NCBI GenBank assembly: GCA_963713085.1
Contig: CAVQKQ010000010.1
Coordinates: forward strand, 1-64,000
DNA: 64,000 nt
Direction of reading: 5' to 3'
DNA from: PFJX01 sp963713085
GTDB taxonomy: Bacteria; Pseudomonadota; Gammaproteobacteria; Burkholderiales; Thiobacillaceae
The notes under the pieces were generated by a model. It searched no databases and had not been told where the DNA came from. It saw only the letters and a list, made by a program, of their open reading frames with translations. How positions within the stretch are numbered: the first letter of the stretch is position 1; each line of letters opens with the position of its first letter. Below are positions 31,747 to 40,802 of this stretch, piece by piece. The position numbers were made by a program, and so were the translations under genes.

Positions 31747-32265
31747 ATGGGCATAACCTGGAAAAATCTGCTCACACTGGTCCTAACCGTGGGGGGGGTT
31801 GCCATGTGGATCGTCCAGGCCCCCGCCGACGATGCGGCCGTTTTTTCCATGCCCGCCGGCAAGACCTACGTGAGCGAGTGCGGCAGTTGCCACACGGCCT
31901 ATGCCCCCGGTTTCCTGCCGGCCCGCTCCTGGGATAAGTTGATGGACGGTTTGGCGGACCATTTCGGCGAGGATGCGGTGCTGGACGAACCCCATCACCT
32001 CGCCATCCTGAAAGACCTGGAGACCCTGGCGGCGGACGGGATCTACGCCACCATGATCATGCGCCGCATCAATGCGGCAATCACACCGACCACCGCCCCG
32101 CTGCGCATTACCGAGACCGGATTCTTCAAATACATGCACGACGAGGTACCGGCGTCCATCTGGAAACGCAGGGAAATCGGCAGTCCCGCCAATTGCGGTG
32201 CCTGCCATATCCGCGCCAACGAAGGGCGCTACGGCGAGAGAGAAGTCCGTATTCCCCCCGAGTGA
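31747..32265 (+). CDS. Diheme cytochrome c (DHC-like)
   Basis: 172 residues. The N-terminal membrane anchor/signal LLTLVLTVGGVAMWIVQA is followed by heme motifs CGSCH (YVSECGSCHTAY) and CGACH (SPANCGACHIRA). The length and two hemes match the DHC that donates electrons to SHP. Last gene of the cytochrome operon, 7 bp after the SHP-like gene. Confidence 0.88.
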   Translation: MGITWKNLLTLVLTVGGVAMWIVQAPADDAAVFSMPAGKTYVSECGSCHTAYAPGFLPARSWDKLMDGLADHFGEDAVLDEPHHLAILKDLETLAADGIYATMIMRRINAAITPTTAPLRITETGFFKYMHDEVPASIWKRREIGSPANCGACHIRANEGRYGEREVRIPPE

Positions 32266-32284
32266 AAAGCCGGGCCGGTTTTGA

Positions 32285-32653
32285 TCAATCGCCGAACAGG
32301 CGATCCAACTCGGATCCCTCGCCTCCGGGGGCGCGATCCTCCGTTCCGCCGCCGAACAGATCCTCCAGGGTCTGGCGTTCGTTTCCGCGGGGGGCCATTG
32401 CTTCCCGATACGCCCCGGCGCGCGGCTGGAACCAGTCGCAGAAGTTGGCACGGGTCTTGTCCTTCACCTCTTCCGCCATGGGCTCGCGGCATTGCTTGGC
32501 CTTGCTGGTGTCGTGGTGGCGGCACATGCGGCAGACATGCAGTTCGGCATGGCAGGCCAGGCATTCGGCGCGCCGGCCCAGGGGCAGGGGCAGCGCCTTC
32601 AGACTGGCGCCGCATTTCCAGCACAACAATGTCTCGTCACGCGTCTCGCTCAT
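32285..32653 (-). CDS. Zinc-ribbon hypothetical protein
   Basis: 122 residues. CWKCGASL...CLACHAEL forms a zinc ribbon and CRMCRHH...QC adds further Cys/His. The tail DLFGGG...ELDRLFGD repeats the text DxLFGxx, which looks like a short linear motif used twice. No known function. Convergent with the cytochrome operon. Confidence 0.7.
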   Translation of the reverse strand: MSETRDETLLCWKCGASLKALPLPLGRRAECLACHAELHVCRMCRHHDTSKAKQCREPMAEEVKDKTRANFCDWFQPRAGAYREAMAPRGNERQTLEDLFGGGTEDRAPGGEGSELDRLFGD

Positions 32654-32682
32654 GTCCGGCTCCCAGGGTGAAAATAGCGACC

Positions 32683-33534
32683 ATGATAAGCATGGACCCG
32701 CCGACCATCACCCTGGACGAGCTCATCGCCCGCCATGACGCCTTGCTGCTGGACGCCTATGGTGTGCTGGTGAGCCTGGACGGGGCCTTGCCCGGAGCGC
32801 CCGGCCTCATCGACTATCTCAACCGCAGCGGCAAGCCGTACTGGATACTCAGCAATACCGCCGCCCGCCTGCCGGAATCCGCGTCCGTGCGGTACCGGGG
32901 TTTCGGCCTGGATATCCCCGCTGAGCGCATCTTGACTTCTGGAGTGCTGTTGGCCGCCCATTTTCTGGAGCGGGCGTGGACTGGAAGGCGTTGTGCGGTG
33001 CTGGGTCCGGCGGATAGCCGGGTTTATGTCGAACGGGCTGGCGGCATCCCGGAGGGCTGGGATGATGACTTCGAGATTCTGGTGTTGGCTGACCAAGCCG
33101 GTTTCCCAATGCCGGAGGCCGTGGATGCGGTTATCTCGCGCTTGTTCGCCCGCATGGATGCCGGCCTGGAAACGCCTTTGCTGCTGCCCAATCCGGACCT
33201 GATTTACCCCACCGGCGCGGGCTACGGTATCACCGCCGGCAGCCTGGCGCTGATGATCGAAGCCATCCTGGCGCGGCGCTACGGCGACTCTCCGGCCTGC
33301 CGTTTCACACGTCTGGGCAAGCCCCATCCCGCCTTGTTCCAGGAAGCGGTCCGGTGCTCGGGCAGCCGCAATCCGGTGATGATCGGCGATCAACTGGAGA
33401 CCGACATCGCCGGCGCCCAGGCCTCCGGCATCGCCTCGGCCTTGCTCGCCGGGGGCGTATCACGGGGCATCTCCCCGGCGGACGGCCCACGGCCCACCTG
33501 GCTGCTGCCCAGCCTGGCTTTGAAGAGGGTTTGA
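32683..33534 (+). CDS. HAD-superfamily class IIA hydrolase (TIGR01459-type)
   Basis: 283 residues from ATG 32683 (ATG 32692 also possible; no strong ribosome site). HAD motif I is LLLDAYGVLVSLDG, motif II ILSNTA, motif III LGKPHPALF and motif IV MIGDQLETDIAGAQASGI. The second Asp of motif I (DxD) is Tyr here (DAYG), as in several members of this subfamily, so catalysis may differ. Followed by the CinA-like gene after 1 bp. Confidence 0.85.
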   Translation: MISMDPPTITLDELIARHDALLLDAYGVLVSLDGALPGAPGLIDYLNRSGKPYWILSNTAARLPESASVRYRGFGLDIPAERILTSGVLLAAHFLERAWTGRRCAVLGPADSRVYVERAGGIPEGWDDDFEILVLADQAGFPMPEAVDAVISRLFARMDAGLETPLLLPNPDLIYPTGAGYGITAGSLALMIEAILARRYGDSPACRFTRLGKPHPALFQEAVRCSGSRNPVMIGDQLETDIAGAQASGIASALLAGGVSRGISPADGPRPTWLLPSLALKRV

Positions 33535-33535
33535 T

Positions 33536-34324
33536 ATGGCCTTCGCACTGATCGTCATCGGCGACGAGATCCTTTCCGGCAAGTGCCAGGACGGGCACTT
33601 TCCCAAGCTGCGCGAGCTGCTGGCGGCGCGCGGCCTGGAACTGGCCGCCATGCATTACCTGAGCGACGACCGGCCGCGCCTGACCCGGGCCCTGGCCCAG
33701 AGCTTCGCCGGTGAAGACGACGTGTTCTGTTGCGGCGGCATCGGCGCCACGCCGGACGACCATACTCGCCAGGCCTGCGCCGCCGCCCTGGGCCGGCCCC
33801 TGGAATTCAACCCCGAGGCCCAGGCCCTCATCGCCAGTCACCTGGCGGAGATCGATCAGCCCCTGACCCCGGAGCGGCGGCGGCTCGGCGAACTGCCCGC
33901 CGGGGTGGAACTGATCCCCAACTCCTACAACCGCATCCCCGGGTTCTCCGTGCAGCGCCACCATTTTCTGCCCGGCTTTCCGGTCATGGCCTGGCCCATG
34001 ATGGAATGGGTGCTGGAGACCTATTACCGGCCGCTGTTCGGCACCCGCGGCGAGATCGAATTGGGCATGCGGGTGGTCGGCCTCAACGAGGGCACCCTTA
34101 CTCCCCTGTTCGACCGGATCGAGGCCGAGTACCCCGGGGTGCGCATCTTCAGTCTGCCGCGCATCGATCCGGCACGGCGATTCAGGTACGAGATCGAGAT
34201 GGGCACCAAGGGCCGGTCCCCCCAGGTGGAGGCAGCTTTTGACCGGCTCCGGACGGGCGTCATCGAACTGGGCGGAGAGATACTGCCCGATCAGCTGGCG
34301 TCCGGGACGGCGTCGGAACGGTAG
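33536..34324 (+). CDS. CinA-N/molybdopterin-binding (MoCF) domain protein
   Basis: 262 residues. ALIVIGDEILSGKCQDGHFPKLRELLAARGL and VFCCGGIGATPDDHTRQACAAALG are the MoCF-fold blocks of the CinA N-terminal domain. It lacks the C-terminal deamidase domain of full CinA. Such short proteins occur widely; some act on ADP-ribose or FAD/NADH-type dinucleotides. Probably cotranscribed with the HAD gene. Overlaps the MFS gene tail to tail by 34 bp. Confidence 0.82.
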   Translation: MAFALIVIGDEILSGKCQDGHFPKLRELLAARGLELAAMHYLSDDRPRLTRALAQSFAGEDDVFCCGGIGATPDDHTRQACAAALGRPLEFNPEAQALIASHLAEIDQPLTPERRRLGELPAGVELIPNSYNRIPGFSVQRHHFLPGFPVMAWPMMEWVLETYYRPLFGTRGEIELGMRVVGLNEGTLTPLFDRIEAEYPGVRIFSLPRIDPARRFRYEIEMGTKGRSPQVEAAFDRLRTGVIELGGEILPDQLASGTASER

Positions 34325-35604
34325 CGGCAGTAGGTTTCGCGCAGTCCGAACGAGGCCAGCCAGCCGATGGCGGCGAAACCAAGCAGCACCCAGATCCCTG
34401 CCTGATAGCGGGCCAGGGGGGCCATCGGGGCCATTGCCGTCCCGTTGCCGGCATGATCGATGGCCCAGCCCACCAGGGGTTGCAGGACGGCCGCGCCGAG
34501 GAAGGCGCCGGTATTCACCAGACTGGTGGCCATGCCGGATTGGATATGCAGGTTCACTTCCTTGGCGCAGGCCCAGGTGAGAGTGAAGCCCGAGGCGCCC
34601 AGACCCATGCAGATGAACAGGCCATGGCTCCAGCCGGTGGCCAGGTGCCAGCCCAGGGCAAGGGGCAGCCAGCACGCCAGATAGAGGGCGCCGGTCAGCA
34701 GGATCACGGGTTTGCGCCGGCCCAGCCGGTCCGACAGGGTGCCGATGAAGAAGGCCCCCAGGGCGAAGGCGGCCAGCAGCAGGGAGGTGTGGGCGGTGGC
34801 CAGTGCCCGGTCCCAGCCGTGTCCCTGGGTCAGGAACGGAACCGCCCAGAGCCCTGCAAATGCAAACAGGGAGCCGGCTATGCCCAGGTTGACGAAGAAC
34901 CCGGGCCAGGTGGCCAGGTTGCCGGCCACTCGCAGCAGACCGTCGTACCAGTGCCCGTCATGGGGCGGGTGGGCGGCCTTGCCTTCCATTTCCCGCAGGC
35001 TGGGCAGCCCCATCTGGGTTGGGTTGTCCCGCACCAGCCACCAGGTAAGACCTGCCAGGAGCAGGGAGGCCAACCCCACCGCCTGGAACACGCCGCGCCA
35101 GGATACATAACCCAGGACCCAGGCCAGTGGGGAAGCGGCCAGCAGGGCGCCCAGGTTGCCCAACAGGATGGTGAGTCCGGACAAGGTGCCGAACCTGCCT
35201 TCGCTGAACCAGGCGGCATTGAGCTTGAGCAGGGCGATGAAGGTGACGGATACCCCCAGGCCCACCAGCAGGCGCCCGGCGGAGGCCAGGGCGAAGCTTT
35301 CGGCCATGCCGAACAGGAGGGCGCCGATGCCCGCCACCACGCCGCCGGCCGCCACGATGCGGCGCGGTCCCAGGGTGTCGGCCAGCACCCCGGTGGGGAT
35401 CTGCATCAGGGTGTAGACGTAGAAGTAGGTGCCGGCCAGGCTCCCCAGGGCGGTGGCGTTGATATGGAAGGCTTGCTGCAGGTCGCCGGCGATGGCGGCC
35501 GGCGCGAAGCGATGAAAGAAGGACAGCACGTAGGCGGCCGCCACCACGGCGAAGGCTGTCCAGCGCAGGCGTTGCAGGCGGCGGTACTGGTCAGGGGTCA
35601 GCAT
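34291..35604 (-). CDS. MFS transporter
   Basis: 437 residues from ATG 35604, 5 bp after the srkA stop; a longer start at 35634 would overlap srkA. Twelve helices. MFS motif A is GTLSDRLGRRKP and the N-half counterpart GVLADTLGPRRIV. Substrate not predictable; general style is that of anion/hexose phosphate-like permeases. Translationally close to srkA. Confidence 0.88.
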   Translation of the reverse strand: MLTPDQYRRLQRLRWTAFAVVAAAYVLSFFHRFAPAAIAGDLQQAFHINATALGSLAGTYFYVYTLMQIPTGVLADTLGPRRIVAAGGVVAGIGALLFGMAESFALASAGRLLVGLGVSVTFIALLKLNAAWFSEGRFGTLSGLTILLGNLGALLAASPLAWVLGYVSWRGVFQAVGLASLLLAGLTWWLVRDNPTQMGLPSLREMEGKAAHPPHDGHWYDGLLRVAGNLATWPGFFVNLGIAGSLFAFAGLWAVPFLTQGHGWDRALATAHTSLLLAAFALGAFFIGTLSDRLGRRKPVILLTGALYLACWLPLALGWHLATGWSHGLFICMGLGASGFTLTWACAKEVNLHIQSGMATSLVNTGAFLGAAVLQPLVGWAIDHAGNGTAMAPMAPLARYQAGIWVLLGFAAIGWLASFGLRETYCRYRSDAVPDAS

Positions 35605-35608
35605 GGAT

Positions 35609-36589
35609 TCAGGCAGGCCACAGGGGCGCCTCATCCATCAGGGCGATCTGTTCCCGCAGTTCCAGGATGCGCTCCTGCCAGTAATGCTGGGTGTTGAACC
35701 AGGGAAAGGCGGCGGGAAAGGCGGGATCGTCCCAACGCCGGGCCAGCCAGGCGGAATAGTGGAGCAGGCGCAGGGTGCGCAGGGCCTCGACGAGGTACAG
35801 CTCGCGAGGGTCGAACTCGTGGAAGTCCTCGTAGCCGGCCAGCACTTCCGCCATCTGGTGGACCATGGCGCCCCGGTCGCCGGAGAGCAGCATCCAGAGG
35901 TCCTGCACCGCCGGCCCCATGCGACTGTCGTCGAAGTCGACGAAATGGGGACCCTCGTCGGTCCATAAAACGTTGCCGGCATGGCAGTCGCCGTGGAGGC
36001 GAAGGTAGGCGACATCGCCGGCCCGCTCGTAGCAGCGCCGGACGCCCTCCAAGGCCTGGGCCGAGACGCCTTCCCAGATCGGATTCAGATCCGGCGGCAG
36101 CCAGTTCCCTTCCAGGAGGAAGCGGCGCGGCTCCTCGCCGAAGCTGGCCAGGTCCAGGGTCGGGCGCTGGGTGAACGGAGCCAACGCGCCCACGGCATGG
36201 ATGCGCCCGATGAAGCGGCCCATCCAGGCCAGGGTTGCGTCGTGCTCGAACTCCGGCATGCGGCCGCCGTGCCGCGCGTAGAGCGCGAAACGGAATCCGC
36301 CGTGGTTGTGCAGGGTGGCCCCGTCCCCCAGGATCAGGGGCGGCACCACCGGGATCTCACGCTCGGCCAGTTCCCGCGTGAAGTCGTGTTCCTCCAGGAT
36401 GGCGGCGTCGGACCAGCGGCCGGGGCGGTAGAACTTGGCGACCAGGGGCGGGCCGTGTTCCATGCCCAGTTGATAAACCCGGTTCTCGAAGCTGTTGAGG
36501 GCGAGCAGGCGTCCATCGCCATGCGGCCCAACGCTGTCGAGACAGTCCAGGATCAGGTCGGGTGTGAGGTTGCTGTAGGGGCGCGGCAT
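35609..36589 (-). CDS. srkA: Stress-response kinase A (YihE/RdoA-like)
   Basis: 326 residues, like E. coli SrkA (328). An aminoglycoside-phosphotransferase-like Ser/Thr kinase: catalytic loop LRLHGDCHAGNVLW, metal-binding HFVDFDDSRMGPAVQDLWMLLSGDR and N-terminal LNSFENRVYQLG. It counters stress-induced cell death by phosphorylating proteins in the Cpx/MazEF context in enterobacteria; the target here is unknown. Confidence 0.93.
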   Translation of the reverse strand: MPRPYSNLTPDLILDCLDSVGPHGDGRLLALNSFENRVYQLGMEHGPPLVAKFYRPGRWSDAAILEEHDFTRELAEREIPVVPPLILGDGATLHNHGGFRFALYARHGGRMPEFEHDATLAWMGRFIGRIHAVGALAPFTQRPTLDLASFGEEPRRFLLEGNWLPPDLNPIWEGVSAQALEGVRRCYERAGDVAYLRLHGDCHAGNVLWTDEGPHFVDFDDSRMGPAVQDLWMLLSGDRGAMVHQMAEVLAGYEDFHEFDPRELYLVEALRTLRLLHYSAWLARRWDDPAFPAAFPWFNTQHYWQERILELREQIALMDEAPLWPA

Positions 36590-36671
36590 GCCCGGTATTG
36601 TAGGGCCCGGGCGCAGCGAGCCTGCAGGAAAGCCCGCATGCCGCTACACGCGGGGTTCCGTTTCATGCGGC

Positions 36672-36869
36672 TTATTTTTTGGTGCCGCAGGTGTTGACGC
36701 CGACCAGGGTATAGGCCGGGCACCAGCGCATCAGCGCGGTGGCGATGGGCACGATGCCGATCAGGCCGAAATATCGGGCGTTGCCTTCTAGGATGAATAA
36801 CAGGCTCAGCAAGGCCAGGCCCAGGATGATGCGGATGATGCGGTCCGCGCCGCCGACATTTGCTTGCAT
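36672..36869 (-). CDS. DUF2892 inner-membrane protein
   Basis: 65 residues. NVGGADRIIRIILGLALLSLLFIL...YFGLIGIVPIATALMRWCPAYTLVGVNTC: two helices and the C-P-x-Y-x4-G-x2-T-C motif of the DUF2892 (YgaP-type) family. The paired cysteines link the family to sulfur/rhodanese proteins. GAAGGAG before ATG 36869. Confidence 0.85.
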   Translation of the reverse strand: MQANVGGADRIIRIILGLALLSLLFILEGNARYFGLIGIVPIATALMRWCPAYTLVGVNTCGTKK

Positions 36870-36959
36870 GATGCTCCTTCATTGGTGGGTGGTGGGAACG
36901 CTGCTCCCGAGGGGAACGGCGACAGGCTATTACGTTGTGCGGGTCGGCATCTGTGACTA

Positions 36960-36973
36960 TGGTTACATAACCA
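36960..36973. promoter_or_regulatory. Palindromic operator-like site
   Basis: TGGTTA-CA-TAACCA lies in the roughly 220-bp gap between the divergent DUF2892 and PAS-LuxR genes. Perfect 6-bp arms suggest a dimer-binding site; no regulator is assigned. Confidence 0.3.
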
Positions 36974-37118
36974 ATCTAGTCGGGATTCGCGCCCCGTAAA
37001 GTTGGGATATGGGTGGTTTTGTAGGGGTAAATCAGGTTAACCCCGATGTCATTACTGGAATCCGGACTATAAGCTACAGCGATTTGTAGAGATGCCTGGA
37101 CCCACGGGAGTACTGGTA

Positions 37119-37829
37119 ATGAGCAATGCCGCTGCCAACGCGGAAATTTCCCCCGATATGCTGAGGGCCTTGGATTGGGTGCCGGCCATGATATGGGTCA
37201 CCGGCCACGATGGTGCCTGCATCCACGTGAATAGCGCCTGGCAGGAATTCACCGGCCGCAAGCTGGACGAATGCCTGGGCGACGGGTGGTTGAACGCGAT
37301 GCATCCGGAAGACGCAGCGGCCTGGCCCGATCAGGTCGGGATGGCGATGCGGTCGGGGCAGCCGTTCAATATTGAATGCCGCCTGAGACGCCGGGACGGG
37401 CGTTATCGCTGGCTCATGAAGAACGGCCATCCCTATTCCTCCGCCAATGGCCGGATGCTCGGCTATATCGGTTGCTGCATGGATGTGACCGGACATAAAC
37501 AGGCGCTGGAGTCCTTGCGCCAGGCCGGCGCCAAGCATCGCTCGGTCCTGTCCAACCTGAAGGATGCGGTGGGGATCATTGAAGACTTCCTGCGCACCGA
37601 ACAGCCGGGAGCCGCACACCACATCGACGACCGGCTCACCCCGAGGCAACGGGAGATCCTGCATCTGATCGCGCGGGGATATGCCACCCGCGAAATAGCC
37701 ACCCAACTGCATGTCAGTGTAAAGACCGTCGAAAGCCATCGCGCCCAGCTCATGCAGCGCCTCAACATCCACGATGTGGCGGGCCTGACCCGCTATGCCA
37801 TCCGCACCGGCCTGCTGACGCCCGAGTAA
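37119..37829 (+). CDS. PAS domain-LuxR HTH transcription regulator
   Basis: 236 residues from ATG 37119 (GGGAG upstream); ATG 37092 is an alternative. A PAS domain (about 15-120: WVPAMIWVTGHDGACIHVNSAWQEFTGRKLDE, RLRRRDGRYRWLMKNGHPY) is followed by a LuxR-type HTH at the end (LTPRQREILHLIARGYATREIATQLHVSVKTVESHRAQLMQRL). There is no receiver domain, so signal input is probably direct ligand or redox sensing by PAS rather than phosphorylation. Confidence 0.88.
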   Translation: MSNAAANAEISPDMLRALDWVPAMIWVTGHDGACIHVNSAWQEFTGRKLDECLGDGWLNAMHPEDAAAWPDQVGMAMRSGQPFNIECRLRRRDGRYRWLMKNGHPYSSANGRMLGYIGCCMDVTGHKQALESLRQAGAKHRSVLSNLKDAVGIIEDFLRTEQPGAAHHIDDRLTPRQREILHLIARGYATREIATQLHVSVKTVESHRAQLMQRLNIHDVAGLTRYAIRTGLLTPE

Positions 37830-37850
37830 GGGCAGGAGAGCCTCCGGCCC

Positions 37851-38504
37851 TCAGCCGCCGCCGGCCAACCTGGCCAGGGCGGACGCCGAAAGGACCCGCA
37901 CGCGTTCCCGTCCCAGGCTTACGTGGCCCTGCTCCTCGAACTGCTTCAACAGGCGGGAGACGATTTCCCGCACGCTGCCCAGTTCGTCCGCGATGGCCTG
38001 GTGGGATACCGCGATGATCGGCCCCCGCTCGACCAGCCAGGCCGCCAGGCGCCGGTCCAGCTTGCGGAAAGCCACTTCCTCCACCTGCTGCATGAGCCCG
38101 GTCAGCCGCTCCGCGAACAGGCTGAACACGGCTTCGCGGAAGGGCGGGTGTTCCGCGGTCAGGTAGACGAACAGGGATCTGGGAAGAGCCAGGGCGGCCA
38201 CTGCGGTTTCCGCCACGCCCGTGGCGGGATATGCATCGCCGCCCAACAGGCAGCTCACCGTGACGATGCACAGTTCGCCCGGATGCACGCTGTAGAGGCG
38301 GATCTCGCGACCGTTTTCGGCACGCTTGCTCACCTTGATCCGGCCCTCCAGAACCAGGGGCAGCGCCTGGCAGGACATGCCCCGGTCGAACAGCAGGGTG
38401 CCGGCCGGGGCTTGCATCGGCCGGGCCTGGTGCGCCACTTCCCGTGCCAGGGGTTCGGGCAGCCGGGTCAGTGCCGGGAAACAGGTCTCCAGGAGGGGAT
38501 TCAT
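37851..38504 (-). CDS. Crp/Fnr-family transcription regulator
   Basis: 217 residues from ATG 38504. The cyclic-nucleotide-binding-like barrel (about 15-130, LLFDRGMSCQALPLVLEGRIKV, LYSVHPGELCIVTVSCLLGGD) is followed by a winged HTH (ISHQA-like SHQAIADELGSVREIVSRLLKQFEEQGHVSLGRERVRVL). N-terminal FNR-type cysteine cluster is absent, so this is not an iron-sulfur FNR; C8 and the LCIVTVSC pair could take part in redox sensing. Start overlaps the cca stop (TAATG). Confidence 0.9.
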   Translation of the reverse strand: MNPLLETCFPALTRLPEPLAREVAHQARPMQAPAGTLLFDRGMSCQALPLVLEGRIKVSKRAENGREIRLYSVHPGELCIVTVSCLLGGDAYPATGVAETAVAALALPRSLFVYLTAEHPPFREAVFSLFAERLTGLMQQVEEVAFRKLDRRLAAWLVERGPIIAVSHQAIADELGSVREIVSRLLKQFEEQGHVSLGRERVRVLSASALARLAGGG

Positions 38505-39745
38505 TAGGTTTCGCTGGGAGGGACCGGGCTTGCCGCCACGGCAGCGATCCGCGCCGCGCGGATCGCGCCGGGAATGGCCGCCGGTTCCACCTGCCCGGCG
38601 ATGATCCCGGCCTGGACCGCGCGTGCCGCCGCCAGGGCCCCGCGCAAACGGTCCGCCTGGGGATAGGGGCGCTGCCTGTACCCTTCGCGGCCATGGAAAT
38701 CGGCGGCGCAGGCGGCGAGGAACTCCTCGAACCGTTCCGGACGGCGGAAGGCATCCACCCGCTCCAGCAGTTCCACCACCGTGGCGGGGCGTAATTCCAG
38801 GGCGCGATGCACATTGCCGTGATCCCGCGCCACCAGCAGCGCCAGGTCGCGGCATTCGGCCGGCGCCCGCAAGCGCTCGCATACGCTCCGGACCAGGGCG
38901 ATGCCGCGCCCCTCGTGGCCGTGGTGGCTGGGCCAGTGTTCGGACGGCGTGGTGCCCTTGCCCAGGTCGTGGAGCAAGGCCGCCCAACGGACGGGCAGGG
39001 ACAGGCCGTGCCGGGCGGCCTCGTCCACCACTTGCATGATGTGGTCGCCGGTATCCACCTCTGGGTGATGCTCGGGGGGCTGGGGAATCCCGAACAGGCG
39101 GTCGATCTCGGGCAGCAGCCTGGCCAACGCGCCGCAGTCCCGCAGCACCCGGAACATACGGGAGGGGTTGGCTTCCATCAGTCCCCGTGCCAGTTCCTGC
39201 CAGACCCGTTCCGGTACCAGGGCGTCCACTTCCCCATCCGCCACCATCCGGCGCATCAGGGCCAAAGTGTCGGGAGCCACGGAGAAGTCAGCGAAGCGGG
39301 CGGCGAAGCGGGCAACCCGGAGTATGCGCACGGGGTCTTCGCCGAAGGCATCGGACACGTGGCGCAGCAGCCGGGATTCCAGATCCGCCAGCCCGCCATA
39401 GGGGTCGATGATCCGGCCGTCCTCGGTCTCGGCCATGGCGTTGATCGTAAGATCGCGCCGTTTCAGGTCCTCCTCCAGGCTCACGTCCGGCGCCGCGTGG
39501 ACCGTGAAGCCCTTGTAGCCCCGGGCCGTCTTGCGCTCGGTGCGGGCCAGGGCATATTCATCGTGGGTCTCGGGATGCAGGAATACCGGGAAATCCTTGC
39601 CCACCGGCTGGAACCCCAGGGCGGTCATTTCCTCCGGCGTGGCCCCCACCACCACATAGTCGTGGTCCTGGACCGGCCGCCCCAGGAGCCGGTCGCGCAC
39701 CGCCCCCCCCACCGCGTAGACCTGGATATGGGATGGCATCCTCAT
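38504..39745 (-). CDS. cca: Multifunctional CCA-adding enzyme
   Basis: 413 residues from ATG 39745 (E. coli 412); longer frames read into the epimerase gene. Nucleotidyltransferase start VYAVGGAVRDRLLGRPVQDHDYVVV with the DxD-like HDYVVVG, ERRDL-type KRRDLTINAMA, and an HD phosphohydrolase domain (RWAALLHDLGKG). It builds or repairs the CCA end of tRNA. Its start overlaps the preceding stop by 4 bp (ATGA) and its stop overlaps the regulator start. Confidence 0.96.
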   Translation of the reverse strand: MRMPSHIQVYAVGGAVRDRLLGRPVQDHDYVVVGATPEEMTALGFQPVGKDFPVFLHPETHDEYALARTERKTARGYKGFTVHAAPDVSLEEDLKRRDLTINAMAETEDGRIIDPYGGLADLESRLLRHVSDAFGEDPVRILRVARFAARFADFSVAPDTLALMRRMVADGEVDALVPERVWQELARGLMEANPSRMFRVLRDCGALARLLPEIDRLFGIPQPPEHHPEVDTGDHIMQVVDEAARHGLSLPVRWAALLHDLGKGTTPSEHWPSHHGHEGRGIALVRSVCERLRAPAECRDLALLVARDHGNVHRALELRPATVVELLERVDAFRRPERFEEFLAACAADFHGREGYRQRPYPQADRLRGALAAARAVQAGIIAGQVEPAAIPGAIRAARIAAVAASPVPPSET

Positions 39746-40740
39746 GGCGGCTTCAGCGTCCGGCCCTGGGCACGATAATGGCCGTAGTGGCGCCGGGGAT
39801 CGGCTTCCCGCAGATAGCCGATCACGGTCTCCAGGGCGGTCGGCTGGCCGAACAGCGGAGGATAGCCGGCGGGGCAGACGTTGTCGGTGAGCATGGCGTA
39901 GTGGTTGTCCCGGGTCATGATCTTGGCGCCGGGCTTCAGTTCCATGATGCGGGCGAACCAATAGGAGGCCGATCGGCCCAGGGGGATGACGGCGCGCTTC
40001 AGGCCCAGCGTCCGGGCGGTCAGTTTCACCAGTTCGGCTAGCGTGTAGACCTTGGGCCCGCACAGGTTGTAGCGCTGGCCGTAGGTCTCCGGCAGGGCCA
40101 AGGCGTCGGCGAAGGCGTGGGCCACGTCGCCCACGTAGACCGGCTGGAAACGGGCATGGGCGCCGGCCAGGGGCACGACGGGGGCCAGCTTCATCAAGTC
40201 GGCGAACAGGGACAGGAAGCTGTCCCCGGGACCGAAGATCACGGAAGGGCGGAACACGGTGATGTTGAGTCCGGGATGGCCGCCGGTCCGGGCCGCCATG
40301 ACCAGCGCTTCCCCGGCGGCCTTGGAACGTTGGTAGCCGCTGAGAGACGCGGCATCGGCCCCCAGTGCGCTCATGTGCAGCAGGCGGTCCACATTACTGG
40401 CTTGGCAGGCCGCGATGACTTTGCGCGGCAGTTCCACGTGGGCCTGCCGGAAGCTGCCGCGCCGGCTGCGGGAATGATCCGCCCCGCCGGGGGCGGTTTC
40501 ATGCAGGATACCCACCAGGTTTATGACGGCGTCCATGCCGTCAAAGAGACGTTCCAGAGCTTCCGGATCATGGATGTCGCACTCGACGATTTCCACCGTG
40601 GGCAGCACGATCAATTTCTTCACGGTCTCGCGCCGGCGGGCGGGGACGCGGACCCGGTAGCCGCGTGCCGCCAGTTCATTCACCAGGTGGTGGCCGACGA
40701 AGCCGCCGCCGCCCAGGACGCAGATGTGGTTGAGCTTCAT
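39742..40740 (-). CDS. NAD(P)-binding SDR-like protein (complex I NDUFA9-type)
   Basis: 332 residues. Rossmann start HICVLGGGGFVGHHLVNELAARGYRVRVPARR; VECDIHDPEALERLFDGMDAVINLVG; YQRSKAAGEALV with Y-x3-K. This is the atypical SDR subgroup related to NDUFA9, common before cca in betaproteobacteria-like genomes. Enzymatic role unknown; a redox or lipid/quinone-linked function is often suspected. Confidence 0.88.
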   Translation of the reverse strand: MKLNHICVLGGGGFVGHHLVNELAARGYRVRVPARRRETVKKLIVLPTVEIVECDIHDPEALERLFDGMDAVINLVGILHETAPGGADHSRSRRGSFRQAHVELPRKVIAACQASNVDRLLHMSALGADAASLSGYQRSKAAGEALVMAARTGGHPGLNITVFRPSVIFGPGDSFLSLFADLMKLAPVVPLAGAHARFQPVYVGDVAHAFADALALPETYGQRYNLCGPKVYTLAELVKLTARTLGLKRAVIPLGRSASYWFARIMELKPGAKIMTRDNHYAMLTDNVCPAGYPPLFGQPTALETVIGYLREADPRRHYGHYRAQGRTLKPP

Positions 40741-40802
40741 GTTCGATTCAGTCAGGTGAGGCTAATCGCCGGGGATCACAGGTTGGGATTGTAGGGCCTG
40801 CC

